Assembly (NCBI GenBank): GCA_029210585.1
Contig: JARGFP010000022.1
Location: 1 to 64,000, forward strand
DNA: 64,000 bases
Reading direction: 5' to 3'
Source of the DNA: Bacteroidales bacterium
Lineage (GTDB): Bacteria; Bacteroidota; Bacteroidia; Bacteroidales; GCA-2748055
Made by a program: the position numbers and the translations under genes. Positions within the stretch are counted from its first letter, which is position 1, and each line of letters opens with the position of its first letter. This document shows positions 7,151 through 17,140 of this stretch, piece after piece. The notes below the pieces were generated by a model. The model had not been told where the DNA came from and ran no database searches. It worked only from the letters and a program-made list of their open reading frames with translations.

Positions 7151-9190
7151 ATGAAACATTTTGTCTTGCCCTTCCTGCTATTATTCCCGTTGCTTTCCAT
7201 CCATGCCCAGGCCGATACGGTCCATCTCGATGATGTCACCATCTCGGTTACACCTTTCGAACAGCGGTTAAGCGAATCCACCGGGAGCCTCTCGATCATC
7301 CGGCCACTGCCTACAGATGCCCTCAGCACCATCAATATCGCCGATGAGCTGAACACTGCACCCGGGGTTTTCATGGCCAGCGGAACCCATACCACCAATC
7401 GCCTCACCATCCGCGGGGTCGGTTCACGCACCCCCTATTCATCCAACCGTATAAGGGCCTACCTCGAAGAAATCCCGCTGACCAACGGGGACGGTATCTC
7501 CACGGTCGAGGACCTCGACATGCTCGGGATCTCCAGGATCGAGATCCTCAAGGGACCCGCATCGGCCATGTACGGATCGGGACTGGGCGGGGTGGTCAAA
7601 ATGAAAGCCAGTTATCCTTTTGAAAACGGCTTCAGCTATGGCGCTTCAGCGACGGCCGGGTCGTTCAACACCCAAAAATACGGCCTGCATGCCGGGTGGA
7701 AAAAGGACCACACAGCCATCACGCTTGGTGTGGGAAGGTCCTCCTCCGACGGGTTCAGGGAAAACAACCGCTACAACAGGAACAACCTCTTTCTCCACGG
7801 CAAAACGGGTACCACAGGTAATATGTTTACCTTCCACCTGCTGGTCACCGACCTGTATTCACAGATTCCCAGTTCGCTCAATGCAGCGGATTTTTCGGAA
7901 AACCCTGAAAAGGCCGCCGCCAACTGGCTGGCCATCGAGGGCTATGAAGCCTATGAAAAGGTTACCGCCGGAGCAGGATGGAAACATCAACTGAGTGACC
8001 GGTGGGAAAACCACCTGACCGTATTCTCTGCCTGGCAGGATCCATACGAATCGCGTCCATTTAACATCCTCGACGAAGTTTCCTTTACCTTCGGCCTGAG
8101 GGACTATATTCAATACCGGACCAACCGGCTGAACATCCAGGCAGGTATCGAACTCTTCGCCGAAAACTACCAGTGGGAGATCGTTGAAACTTTTTCGGGT
8201 ACCCCGGGCGCACTGCAATTGCACAACAGCGAGATCCGGCGCTACGGCAACCTGTTCAGTCACGCCAGGTGGACCCCGGCGCCCGGACTGAACATCGAAG
8301 CCGGCATCAATTTCAACCTCCTGGAATACCGGCTGTCGACCATCTACCACATCGATGGCGACGACCAGTCGGGGAAGTACGGCTACCCACCCGTGGTATC
8401 ACCCCGCTTCGGACTGAATTACAACATTGCAGGGGACCATTACCTGCATGCATCCGCCGGACACGGTTTCTCCGCTCCATCGCTGGAAGAAACACTCCTG
8501 CCGGAAGGAATGGTGAACCCCGACCTGCTGCCGGAGACCGGGTGGAACACCGACCTCGGGTTCCGCGGCTGGACCCCTAACGACCGCTGGTATTACGATG
8601 TGGCACTCTATGCGATCTTCATACAAAACATGCTGGTCACCGAACGGGTCACCGAGGAAATATTCACGGGGATCAACGCGGGAAGTGCCCGTCTCGCGGG
8701 TATCGAAATATTCAACAGGTTCGACATCACCCCCACAGGACAAAAAGACAACTGGGAGCATACGCTTACTTCCAGCATCTTCCTGAACAGCAATAAATTC
8801 ACCTCCTTTATTGATGACGGAACGGATTATTCAGGAAACGAATTGCCGGGAATCCCTGCACAGGTGATCCATACCCGGCTGCGCACATCCTTCAGGGAAA
8901 GCCTCAGTGTGGTGCTTGAATGGAACTGGAGCGGAAGTCAGTATTTGGACGATGCCAACACGGAATCCTACAGCGGGCACATGCTGGTCAATGCCAGGGG
9001 ATCATTCAGGATCGCCAGCCGGAAAATGCCATTTTCCATCCTCCTCAACGGGGGAATCAATAACCTGTTCGACGCTGCCTATGCATCCATGGTCCTGGTC
9101 AATGCCCCCTTCTTCGGGGGAGCAGCACCCAGGTATTATTACCCGGGCATGCCCCGTCATGCATTTATCGGCATCAGCATCGGGCATTAG
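7151..9190 (+). CDS. TonB-dependent outer-membrane receptor (siderophore/vitamin type)
   Basis: A 679-residue TonB-dependent transporter that would import a scarce ligand across the outer membrane. I start at ATG 7151 because it opens a signal peptide (MKHFVLPFLLLFPLLSIHAQ); the frame extends upstream but without one. The plug domain follows directly: TINIADELNTAPGVFMASG, RLTIRGVGSR, DLDMLGISRIEILKGPASAM and YGSGLGGVVKM. The rest is a 22-strand barrel with an aromatic-rich end (YYYPGMPRHAFIGISIGH). It lacks the N-terminal carboxypeptidase-regulatory domain of SusC proteins, and no SusD follows, so it belongs to the FecA/BtuB-like group rather than a glycan system. Ligand is unknown; no riboswitch or Fur box was recognised. 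Confidence 0.88.
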   Translation: MKHFVLPFLLLFPLLSIHAQADTVHLDDVTISVTPFEQRLSESTGSLSIIRPLPTDALSTINIADELNTAPGVFMASGTHTTNRLTIRGVGSRTPYSSNRIRAYLEEIPLTNGDGISTVEDLDMLGISRIEILKGPASAMYGSGLGGVVKMKASYPFENGFSYGASATAGSFNTQKYGLHAGWKKDHTAITLGVGRSSSDGFRENNRYNRNNLFLHGKTGTTGNMFTFHLLVTDLYSQIPSSLNAADFSENPEKAAANWLAIEGYEAYEKVTAGAGWKHQLSDRWENHLTVFSAWQDPYESRPFNILDEVSFTFGLRDYIQYRTNRLNIQAGIELFAENYQWEIVETFSGTPGALQLHNSEIRRYGNLFSHARWTPAPGLNIEAGINFNLLEYRLSTIYHIDGDDQSGKYGYPPVVSPRFGLNYNIAGDHYLHASAGHGFSAPSLEETLLPEGMVNPDLLPETGWNTDLGFRGWTPNDRWYYDVALYAIFIQNMLVTERVTEEIFTGINAGSARLAGIEIFNRFDITPTGQKDNWEHTLTSSIFLNSNKFTSFIDDGTDYSGNELPGIPAQVIHTRLRTSFRESLSVVLEWNWSGSQYLDDANTESYSGHMLVNARGSFRIASRKMPFSILLNGGINNLFDAAYASMVLVNAPFFGGAAPRYYYPGMPRHAFIGISIGH

Positions 9191-9242
9191 TGCAGATCAC
9201 ACACCTGCACATCACCGGCACCATCCGTCACAAAAAACGTGT

Positions 9243-9659
9243 TTACTCCTTCTTCCGGAACACCGTAACCATCCTGTAGGAGCGCAGCTGGTCATATCGT
9301 TCAAGGATCATCGCTCCGTCCTTAAAACCGTAAAAAAACTGTAAAGGTCTTTTCTGACCATTGATCAGAAGGAAGATCGTAAGCTTGTCTCCTGGTTCTG
9401 TCTTCCATGTACCCTCCATTTCATCCATGCGCGAAGCAGCATTGAAATTGCTTTTCTGGTAAAATGAGCCGTCGTCAGCGAAACGCATGATCCAGACCGT
9501 ACCATCTTCTTTCAGCTGCTCCCCGGAGATCACATCCTGCTTGTCAAGATCCTCCATGGTAAGCTCCTGTAAATGCCATTCGCCAATCAACGACTCCTGG
9601 GCCATTAAAACGTAAGCAAAAAGCAACATCCCTGCAATGAGCACATAACGCTTTTTCAT
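9243..9659 (-). CDS. Small secreted lipocalin-like protein
   Basis: A 138-residue protein with a signal peptide (MKKRYVLIAGMLLFAYVLMAQ) ending in the typical Bacteroidetes AQ cleavage context. The mature part begins SLIGEWHLQEL and contains GTWKTEPGDKLTIFL and MILERYDQL, the strand pattern of lipocalin-like/DUF4488-type domains that start with a G-x-W motif. I chose ATG 9659 because it starts the signal peptide; a start seven codons earlier adds only MEENTDD. It is convergent with the TonB receptor. Function is unknown. Confidence 0.7.
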   Translation of the reverse strand: MKKRYVLIAGMLLFAYVLMAQESLIGEWHLQELTMEDLDKQDVISGEQLKEDGTVWIMRFADDGSFYQKSNFNAASRMDEMEGTWKTEPGDKLTIFLLINGQKRPLQFFYGFKDGAMILERYDQLRSYRMVTVFRKKE

Positions 9660-10014
9660 GTCATCAGTATTTTCCTCCAAATATAATCATTTGCACAGAA
9701 CAGATGCAGTATGTTGTCGCGGTTCGGAGGCTTCCTGCATGCAAAAAAATCAACCGTACAGGTTGATTTACATACCGGTTCTCAATCCAGCTTTCTTTTG
9801 TTTAAGCTAATTATAAGATTCTTTAACATAGTGAATTGTTATATAGAACAGTTCTATTTTATCTGTACTTAGCGTACTTTGTCCCCTAATTTTATTTATA
9901 TTTAAATGCTGAATTTTCAGCACCTGTACCGAGGCTTGATTAGCTCTTTTTGATTCGATATTTTTAGGGTAGTCAGAATCGATACAGGTTGAACAATTAA
10001 CTACTACTACCAAC
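9660..10014. other. Intergenic leader before the polysaccharide-utilisation operon
   Basis: It contains the hairpin at 9747-9769, a promoter-like TACTTTG at about 9868, and a short stem TGCTGAATTTTCAGCA near 9907. Transcription of the operon probably starts inside this region, which gives a leader of well over 100 nt. I see no gene. Confidence 0.4.
9741..9769 (-). terminator. Hairpin with U-tract on the minus strand
   Basis: AAATCAACC-GTACA-GGTTGATTT is a perfect 9-bp stem. On the minus strand it is followed by seven Ts in total. No minus-strand gene ends just upstream of it, so it may insulate the small gene at 9243-9659 from antisense transcription, or may end an unseen RNA. Confidence 0.45.
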
Positions 10015-12333
10015 ATGAGAAGGACTAGGCACTTTGCGCTTATGGCGCTCGCGATGTCGCTATTGATGGGTTGTATCGAAGAAGAACCCTTCGACAAATA
10101 TGCACGACCGGACTGGCTGGCAGGAAAGGTTTTTACGCAGATCACAGACACTACCATCTTCGAGGAATTCACAAAGTGTTTACAACGTACGGGATACGAT
10201 ACGATCCTGAACACTTCCGGCAGCTATACCGTATTTGCTCCCAATAACGAGGCATTCGACCTCTTCTTCCAGGAACATCCCACCTATAACAGCGTGGAAG
10301 ACATCCCGCTCCCGGAGCTTGAGGAGATCGTAAAATACCACCTGGTACAGAATCCTTGGACCAAAGAGCAGCTGCGGTCGCTCGATGTCTATGGGTGGAT
10401 CGACCCAAAAGATGAAACCAATGATGAACCAAGGGGGTACAAAAGGGAAACCCTGCTTTCGGATAAAGACCTTAAGTACGGTACGAGGGGTACTGATGAG
10501 TTTGGTATAGCGATCGTCGACACCACCAAATCCAGCTGGTACAGGCGCGTAGCCACCGACTCCAGGAAATATGTCCCGATTTTTTTTAAATCATATTTCG
10601 ATATATACGACCTGAGTCTCGACGACTACACATTTTATTTTGACCGCACATTCCAGGACAACAATGATATCTTCTACATGGAAGCGCGCGTACTGGGGCC
10701 GGAAATCTTCGCAGAGAACGGTTTCATCTATAACATTGACCGCGTTGTTACTCCTGCCAGGAATGCCTACCAGATCATTGCTGAAACATACACAGACAAA
10801 TCCTACAGCCGGTACCTGAACCTGGTGAACCTTTTCCCTGAATTCCAGTACAACCAGGCGGCGACATTTGACCAGCCCGGAGCTGAGCTGGGGCTGAATG
10901 TGGATTCATTGTTTGAACTCTCTTTTCCCGAACTCGCATTCGACCTGACCAGGGAAAAGACCTCTCCCCCTCCCGGAGCTGTCAACCTTCCGGGGAATGT
11001 TACCATTCGATACCATCACGGAATGATTGCCCCCACCAATGAAGCACTCAAAAAGCTTGAGGATGAATACCTCCCTGGTGGTTCCTTCTGGGACGGGATC
11101 GACAATGCACCATTGAATATCAAACGGATCGTTGCCAACAGCCACCTGTCCATGAATTCCATCTACAGGACCGATCTTGAACTTGGGTTTTTTAATGGGG
11201 AACAGGATATCGTTTCCGTTTCCGAAGATGCGATCATCCACAAAGAATATGGAAGCAATGCATCCTTCCTGGGAACCGATGAAGCCATTGTTCCAAGGGC
11301 CTTTTCAAGTGTTACCGGACCGATTTACCTACGTAAAGGATTTGCAAAGATCATGCAGGCCATCGAAGAATCAGGACTGCTTCCCGCACTCAAAAGAGAA
11401 CGGCCACCTGATGAGCGGTATATGCTGTTCGTGGAATCCGATCAGAATACATCGGCCGACTCCTCCTTCATATACGACAGAATCACAGGGAATTACCTGG
11501 CATTCCAGATCTCCGCGAACTCCGCACAGCAGTTTTTTATAACGAAAAACGACCTCCGTACACTTTTTCTGAACCATATTGCAATAAGGGAACCCCAGGG
11601 GTTGGCACGCAAGGAATTTATTCCCAACCTCGCCGGTAACTTCCTCGTTTTTAACAACGAAACCGGTGAAGTACGGGGTACCGCCAACACCACGGTAGGT
11701 TATAACGGTGGTGAAACTTCCATTGTGATTCCCCGGCGCATCGACATCAACGCAGACAACGGCTCCACCTATGAGATTGACGACTGGTTCAGCTTCAGCA
11801 CAACGAGTCTGTACCTGCTGCTCCAGAGCAGGTTCCCTGAATTCTTCCAGCTGATTGTACAGGCTGAACTGGCAAAGACGAGCCTCAACCAGTTTACATT
11901 TATCTCCAAAAGTGAGAATTACACGGTCTTCGCCCCAAACAGCGCAGCCCTGAACGCTGTCCAGGCAGATACCCTTCCAAAGGAGGACCTTCAGAAATTT
12001 ATCCTGGCACATTTCCTCAGGAAGCAGATCGTCTTTACCGATGGCTATGCCCCCAGCGGATACTATGAAACGGTGCGTCCTGACGAAAGCTCCTCTGAAT
12101 TCGGAACGGTATATACAAAAATCAATATCGAAACCGCCACAGATGAGATCCGGTTCAAAGCCAGGGAGGGAGGTTATTACGCTACGGTTGCCGAATCTGA
12201 TTCCACCAACATGCTTGCAGGACAAATATTAAGTGAAGGTCAGCAATCCACATTTCCCATGCTGCTCAACAATGCAGTGGTACACAAGATCGACAGGGCA
12301 CTGCTTATCAGCGAACTTGACGTTTCGCAATAA
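10015..12333 (+). CDS. Fasciclin-domain surface lipoprotein, 772 aa
   Basis: The signal peptide MRRTRHFALMALAMSLLMGC ends in a clear lipobox, so the protein is membrane-anchored, probably on the surface. Fasciclin (FAS1) modules are adhesion or ligand-binding folds marked by a YTVFAPNNEAF-like motif. Here SGSYTVFAPNNEAFDLFF (about residues 68-85) and ENYTVFAPNSAALNAV (about 634-650) mark the first and last modules; two degenerate ones lie between (MIAPTNEALKKL near 340, RYMLFVESDQN near 468). It is the first gene of a + strand run that continues with SusC 49 bp downstream. In such operons fasciclin lipoproteins occur in the place often taken by SusE/SusF-like glycan binders; a binding role is inference. 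Confidence 0.85.
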   Translation: MRRTRHFALMALAMSLLMGCIEEEPFDKYARPDWLAGKVFTQITDTTIFEEFTKCLQRTGYDTILNTSGSYTVFAPNNEAFDLFFQEHPTYNSVEDIPLPELEEIVKYHLVQNPWTKEQLRSLDVYGWIDPKDETNDEPRGYKRETLLSDKDLKYGTRGTDEFGIAIVDTTKSSWYRRVATDSRKYVPIFFKSYFDIYDLSLDDYTFYFDRTFQDNNDIFYMEARVLGPEIFAENGFIYNIDRVVTPARNAYQIIAETYTDKSYSRYLNLVNLFPEFQYNQAATFDQPGAELGLNVDSLFELSFPELAFDLTREKTSPPPGAVNLPGNVTIRYHHGMIAPTNEALKKLEDEYLPGGSFWDGIDNAPLNIKRIVANSHLSMNSIYRTDLELGFFNGEQDIVSVSEDAIIHKEYGSNASFLGTDEAIVPRAFSSVTGPIYLRKGFAKIMQAIEESGLLPALKRERPPDERYMLFVESDQNTSADSSFIYDRITGNYLAFQISANSAQQFFITKNDLRTLFLNHIAIREPQGLARKEFIPNLAGNFLVFNNETGEVRGTANTTVGYNGGETSIVIPRRIDINADNGSTYEIDDWFSFSTTSLYLLLQSRFPEFFQLIVQAELAKTSLNQFTFISKSENYTVFAPNSAALNAVQADTLPKEDLQKFILAHFLRKQIVFTDGYAPSGYYETVRPDESSSEFGTVYTKINIETATDEIRFKAREGGYYATVAESDSTNMLAGQILSEGQQSTFPMLLNNAVVHKIDRALLISELDVSQ

Positions 12334-12382
12334 ACACAATTCGATCAGAATTTTCAGAACATTACCCAAAGGTTAACAACTG

Positions 12383-15300
12383 ATGAGAAAATTAAAACCA
12401 ATACTGATGCTGCTGATGGCCCTTGCGACTGTTACAAGTACCTATGGGCAGGATGTAGTGCTGAGAGGACGCGTGATCGATGCCGCCGATGAACTTCCCG
12501 TGATCGGAGCCAACATCATCGAATATGACGATGAAAACAGGATTATCAACGGTACCATCACCAATGTGAATGGCGACTTCGTGCTGGAAATGCGCGATGC
12601 TTCCCATGCCGTGAAGGTCAGTGTGATCGGTTACGAAACAAAGGAAATACCCGTGACCGGCGGACAGCAAACCATCAAACTGGCACCTGCCAACCTGGAG
12701 ATTGAAGAAGTCACAGTAACAGCCAAGGCGCAATCTGACTACAGCCTGACAAATATCGCCGAACGTGACAACGCATCTTCAACGGTGAAGGTGAACCTCG
12801 CTGATATGGCTGATGCCGGCATATCATCTGCCTCCGACGCGCTCCAGGGCAAAGTGAGTGGTCTGGATATCATCGCCGTATCAGGCGACCCGGGTTCAGG
12901 TTCACAACTGGTGATCAGGGGCCTGAGCTCCATGGGTAACAGCCAGCCGCTGATCGTCATTGACGGGATTCCCCAGATGCGCGTTTCCTCCTCCTTTAAC
13001 CTCAGCTCCTCTGATGCAGAAGACATCAGTAACCTGGTCAATATCGCGCTGCAGGACATTAAATCCATCGAGATCCTGAAGGATGCGGCTTCCACAGCGG
13101 TCTACGGATCACAGGGTGCCGACGGTGTATTGCTGATCGAAACATTCAAGGGACGCATGGGACAGGTACAGTTTGACTACCAGTATAAAAGCAGTATGAA
13201 CATCCAGCCCCCCGCCATCCCTATGCTCGACGGAAATGAATATATCATGCTGCAACTGGAACAGTGGCACAATAACTATGGTGTGCTGAATAACCAGAAC
13301 GAGATCCAGTATATTACCTATGACAGGGATTTCAAAGATTTCTATAATTACTCCGCCAATACCGACTGGATCGGGGCCATTACACAAAATGCCATGACCC
13401 ACGACCATTACTTCAAAGTCTCCGGCGGCGGAGAAAAAACCAGGTATTTCACATCGTTCAGCTACGTGGATGAAGGAGGTACAACGATCAATACCTCCTC
13501 CAAACGGTTTTCAACCCGTATCAACCTCGACTATTTCCTCTCCAGGAACCTGCTGTTCTCGGTCCAGTTCAACTACACGAATAACCGTACTGACGGTAAC
13601 CTTGAACTGGACAGGGGCGACGGCAAAACAAGAAACATCAGGGAAATGGCGTACATCAAATCCCCCAATATGAGCATATGGGAATATGATCCTTACGGTA
13701 ATCTGACCGGTGAATATTTCACACCCATCAACAGCTACCAGGGGAACGGTGAAATCTATTTTAACCCTGTGGCAGTAGCCAAACTGGGGAAAAAGGACAA
13801 TATCAGGAACAACCTGCAGAATACCTTCCGCCTTCGGTACAAGATCACCGACTGGCTCACATTACACGAAGTGGTCTCCTTTCAGTATGCCGGAACCAAA
13901 TATGAAAACTACCTGCCCTACAATGCCATTGGGGCCGACTGGCTGGCATGGACCATCAACAAGGCCGAAGAAAGCAACAACATCAACTCTTCCATCAGGA
14001 CCGAAACCAGGATGACCTTCGAAGCTCCCTTTAAGAACGAAAACCATGTGCTCTCCGGTGCAGCCTCCTGGATCACCAACCAGGAAAGCTATGAATGGAT
14101 GAACATCCAGAGCAACAGGACCCCTTCCACAGACATCCAGGACCCTGCCATTGACGCACAGATCAACTGGATCGGTGGCGGCTCCGGGGAAACCAGGCAG
14201 CTAGGTGCAGTTGGGAACCTGAACTATAAATACAAAGATAAATACCTGCTGCAGACCATCATAAGGGCTGATGCCCACTCTTCCTTCGGTGCCAATTACC
14301 GCTGGGGTGTATTCAAGGGACTTTCCGGGGGATGGCGGTTTTCAAGTGAACCATGGCTCGAAAACGTAGGATGGCTGGGCGAAAGTATGTTCCGTGTTAC
14401 ATGGGGTGTGGCCGGACGACAGCCCTGGGATGCCTACGCGCGTTTCGCCACCTATGCTTCATCCTCAACCGGTTCCTATATCGAATCACCGGCAATCGTT
14501 CCCCAGCAGATCCAGTTGAACAACCTCAGGTGGGAATCAAGTACCACCACGGATATCGGGGTGGAACTGAACCTTTTTGATGACAGGTTTTTCATAGAAG
14601 GGATCATATATAACAAAGTAACAGAGGACCTTTTATTCTACGAATATCCCATCCCATATTCTTCGGGTTACGGCGATCTTACTTTCTACAACGGGGGCGA
14701 ACTGGAGAACCGCGGCTGGGAACTGATGACGGATTTCAAGATTGTCCGGAACGAGAACTGGCTCTGGTCCATCAACTTCAACACTTCGCAAAACTCCAAC
14801 AGGTTCAATAACCTGCCGGACAATTTCAACCGGGAGGCATCTACAAGCATCGGGAACGAACAATATCCGCGTCGCGTGGTGGAAGGTGAGGCCATCGGTT
14901 CTTTCTTCGGGTTCCGCTACCTGGGTGTATGGTCAAGGGATGAAGATGTGGTTGCCAGGAATGCCAGCGGTGAAATCATCTACGATAACGAAGGCGAACC
15001 CGTTCCGCTCAGCTATAAAGGCACCTATATATTCAAGGGGGGTGATCCGATTTATGAAGACATCAACCACGACGGTATCATCGACCTGAATGATGTGGTA
15101 TATATCGGCGATTCCAACCCCGATTTCATGGGGGGATTCGGAACGACACTGAAATATAAAAATTACACCTTCTCGACCAGTTTCCATTACCGGCTTGGAT
15201 TCGATATCGTCAATGGCGTGGCAATACAGACCGAAGGGATGCTCAACAAGAACAACCAGAGCAAGGCCGTTCTGCGGCGCTGGAGGGTGCAGGGACAGGA

Positions 15301-15622
15301 TGATGAAAATATGTTGCCGCGGGCCTATATGTGGCACCCTGCCAGTAACCTCGGCTCCGACAGGTACGTGGAACCGGGCGATTACCTGAGGCTCATCAAT
15401 ATGAAAATCGCCTATCGCCTTCCAGCCAATGTATGCCAGAAACTGAATATCCGCAGCATGAATATCACTGCAAGCGCAAGAAAAATGTTCACGTTCACCC
15501 GGTATTCCGGTCAGGATCCCGAGGTGGGCCAGAATGCCCAGGATCCTTTCTGGATCGGGTTCGATTATGCAAACACACCCCCGCCGAAAATTCTTACGCT
15601 TAGCTTGAGTATAGGTATCTAA
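12383..15622 (+). CDS. SusC/RagA-family TonB-linked outer-membrane transporter (first copy)
   Basis: A 1079-residue TonB-dependent glycan importer. Signal peptide MRKLKPILMLLMALATVTSTYG is followed by a carboxypeptidase-regulatory-like domain (VVLRGRVIDAADELPVIGAN...VIGYETKEIPV, about 25-100). Then comes the plug (SDALQGKVSGLDI, LVIRGLSSMGNSQPLIVIDG, IEILKDAASTAVYGSQGADG). The remaining approximately 800 residues form the barrel and end in PKILTLSLSIGI, a typical terminal strand. It works with the SusD-like lipoprotein 21 bp downstream, the two forming a lidded importer. Placement behind a fasciclin lipoprotein and ahead of GH5 suggests an oligosaccharide substrate. Confidence 0.95.
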   Translation: MRKLKPILMLLMALATVTSTYGQDVVLRGRVIDAADELPVIGANIIEYDDENRIINGTITNVNGDFVLEMRDASHAVKVSVIGYETKEIPVTGGQQTIKLAPANLEIEEVTVTAKAQSDYSLTNIAERDNASSTVKVNLADMADAGISSASDALQGKVSGLDIIAVSGDPGSGSQLVIRGLSSMGNSQPLIVIDGIPQMRVSSSFNLSSSDAEDISNLVNIALQDIKSIEILKDAASTAVYGSQGADGVLLIETFKGRMGQVQFDYQYKSSMNIQPPAIPMLDGNEYIMLQLEQWHNNYGVLNNQNEIQYITYDRDFKDFYNYSANTDWIGAITQNAMTHDHYFKVSGGGEKTRYFTSFSYVDEGGTTINTSSKRFSTRINLDYFLSRNLLFSVQFNYTNNRTDGNLELDRGDGKTRNIREMAYIKSPNMSIWEYDPYGNLTGEYFTPINSYQGNGEIYFNPVAVAKLGKKDNIRNNLQNTFRLRYKITDWLTLHEVVSFQYAGTKYENYLPYNAIGADWLAWTINKAEESNNINSSIRTETRMTFEAPFKNENHVLSGAASWITNQESYEWMNIQSNRTPSTDIQDPAIDAQINWIGGGSGETRQLGAVGNLNYKYKDKYLLQTIIRADAHSSFGANYRWGVFKGLSGGWRFSSEPWLENVGWLGESMFRVTWGVAGRQPWDAYARFATYASSSTGSYIESPAIVPQQIQLNNLRWESSTTTDIGVELNLFDDRFFIEGIIYNKVTEDLLFYEYPIPYSSGYGDLTFYNGGELENRGWELMTDFKIVRNENWLWSINFNTSQNSNRFNNLPDNFNREASTSIGNEQYPRRVVEGEAIGSFFGFRYLGVWSRDEDVVARNASGEIIYDNEGEPVPLSYKGTYIFKGGDPIYEDINHDGIIDLNDVVYIGDSNPDFMGGFGTTLKYKNYTFSTSFHYRLGFDIVNGVAIQTEGMLNKNNQSKAVLRRWRVQGQDDENMLPRAYMWHPASNLGSDRYVEPGDYLRLINMKIAYRLPANVCQKLNIRSMNITASARKMFTFTRYSGQDPEVGQNAQDPFWIGFDYANTPPPKILTLSLSIGI

Positions 15623-15643
15623 ATCATATGAAACAGGAAGACA

Positions 15644-17140
15644 ATGAAACATAGCGCAAAAATATTTCTGATCATCACGGGACTGGCACTGGTAGTATCG
15701 TGTGACCAATGGATGGGCCTGATCCCACCGCAGGGACTCATCAGGGAAGAATTCTGGCAGAGCAAGGAAGATGTGGAAGCCATGCTGATGGGTGCCTATG
15801 ATACTTTTGGAAACATGAATGGCAACCTGCTCCTCTACGGCGAGTTGCGGGGCGACATGATCCGGCCTGACTACGGACTGGGAAATGATGCACGGCAGAT
15901 CAGCGAAAGCACCATCTACGAGGACAATGGCATGTGCAACTGGCGCAGTTTTTACGAGGTGATCAATTTTTGTAATGAGGTCATGAAAAATGCCCCGCTC
16001 GTAAAGGAGATCGATGAAACATTCACTGAATACCAGCTGAATGGTTTTCTTGCCGAAGCCATATACCTGAGAAGCCTGACCTACTTCTACCTGGTGCGTA
16101 TCTTCAAGGATGTACCCTATGTGACTGAACCGACGGAAACAGATGAGAGCGAGGTGTACCCGGTAAAATCCACCGACACGGAGATCATCGGGTACCTGCT
16201 TGAGGACCTCGAGACGTACCGGCCGTTTGCAACCACCGATGGCTACCAGACCATAGAGGAAATTAAAGGGCGTGCCACCAAGGCAGCTTTTGATGCCCTG
16301 ATGGCAGACATCAACCTCTGGATCTTTGATTACGAGGAGGTACTGCGTCATGTGGCCAAAATTGAAGCCAATAAGGATCTTGTCATCCTGTCAGAAGATG
16401 AATATTTCGACCTGTTTTACCCGGGGAACTCCATTGAGTCCATATTTGAAATTCAGTTCAACGATGAGAAAGGTCAGCCCAATGGCCTGTACGGACTCAC
16501 CAATTATTTCTCCAATAACCTGGATCCAAGTGAGGCAGCCATCCAGATGTTCGCCGCCAAAAACGGCGAAGAGCCTGTGCGCGGGGAAGGATTTTCCATA
16601 AAGAAGGAAGGTGAAGACGATTACATTATCTGGAAGTATGTGGGCCGGGCTCCCGATGGCGAAACCGCACGTGCCAGCTCCGAGCAGCGCAGTGCCAATT
16701 TTATCATCTACCGTCTTGCCGATGTGCTGATGATGAAAGCCGAAGCACTCAGCCAGCTGGAACGCTACACGGAAGCCAGGGAAATATTTAACGGTGGAAG
16801 TTCATATAAATATTTCTATGAACTCACTGACCGGGCCGGTATAAATGATTTTACGGCCGCCGATACGCCTGCATCGTTCGAAGACGCTATCCTGGACCAA
16901 CGCGCCCGCGAACTTGCCTTTGAAGGGAAGAGGTGGTTCGACCTGATGAGAATGGGACGCAGGAACAATTATCAAAGAAAACTGAAGTTTATTGAGATCG
17001 CTGTGCAAAATGCACCATCCACTCAAAAACGGATCCTCAGAACCAAGCTCACCAATCCCCTGGGATGGTATCTTCCCATACACGAAGATGAGCTGGAACG
17101 GAACAAGAACCTTGAACAGAATACTTACTATAATTTTTAG
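15644..17140 (+). CDS. SusD/RagB-family glycan-binding lipoprotein (first copy)
   Basis: A 498-residue SusD-like protein that caps the preceding SusC barrel and captures glycan at the cell surface. The lipoprotein signal ends at LALVVSCDQWMG. The N-terminal GLIREEFWQSKEDVEAMLMGAYD and LRGDMIRPD segments and the AIYLRSLTYFYLVRIFKDVPYV helix are typical. The C-terminal RARELAFEGKRWFDLMRMGR and LTNPLGWYLPIHEDELERN blocks are the conserved SusD signature. The next gene's ATG begins immediately after its stop, which implies tight translational coupling. Confidence 0.95.
   Translation: MKHSAKIFLIITGLALVVSCDQWMGLIPPQGLIREEFWQSKEDVEAMLMGAYDTFGNMNGNLLLYGELRGDMIRPDYGLGNDARQISESTIYEDNGMCNWRSFYEVINFCNEVMKNAPLVKEIDETFTEYQLNGFLAEAIYLRSLTYFYLVRIFKDVPYVTEPTETDESEVYPVKSTDTEIIGYLLEDLETYRPFATTDGYQTIEEIKGRATKAAFDALMADINLWIFDYEEVLRHVAKIEANKDLVILSEDEYFDLFYPGNSIESIFEIQFNDEKGQPNGLYGLTNYFSNNLDPSEAAIQMFAAKNGEEPVRGEGFSIKKEGEDDYIIWKYVGRAPDGETARASSEQRSANFIIYRLADVLMMKAEALSQLERYTEAREIFNGGSSYKYFYELTDRAGINDFTAADTPASFEDAILDQRARELAFEGKRWFDLMRMGRRNNYQRKLKFIEIAVQNAPSTQKRILRTKLTNPLGWYLPIHEDELERNKNLEQNTYYNF

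Noticed and set aside
11371-12225. 284-codon minus-strand frame opposite the first fasciclin gene
   Set aside because: It is antisense to the fourth FAS1 module and has no independent support.
14933-16351. 472-codon open frame on the minus strand across the SusC end and SusD start
   Set aside because: It spans two well-supported plus-strand genes and their gap, has no signal peptide or family motif, and shows His/Ile-rich composition typical of an antisense frame.
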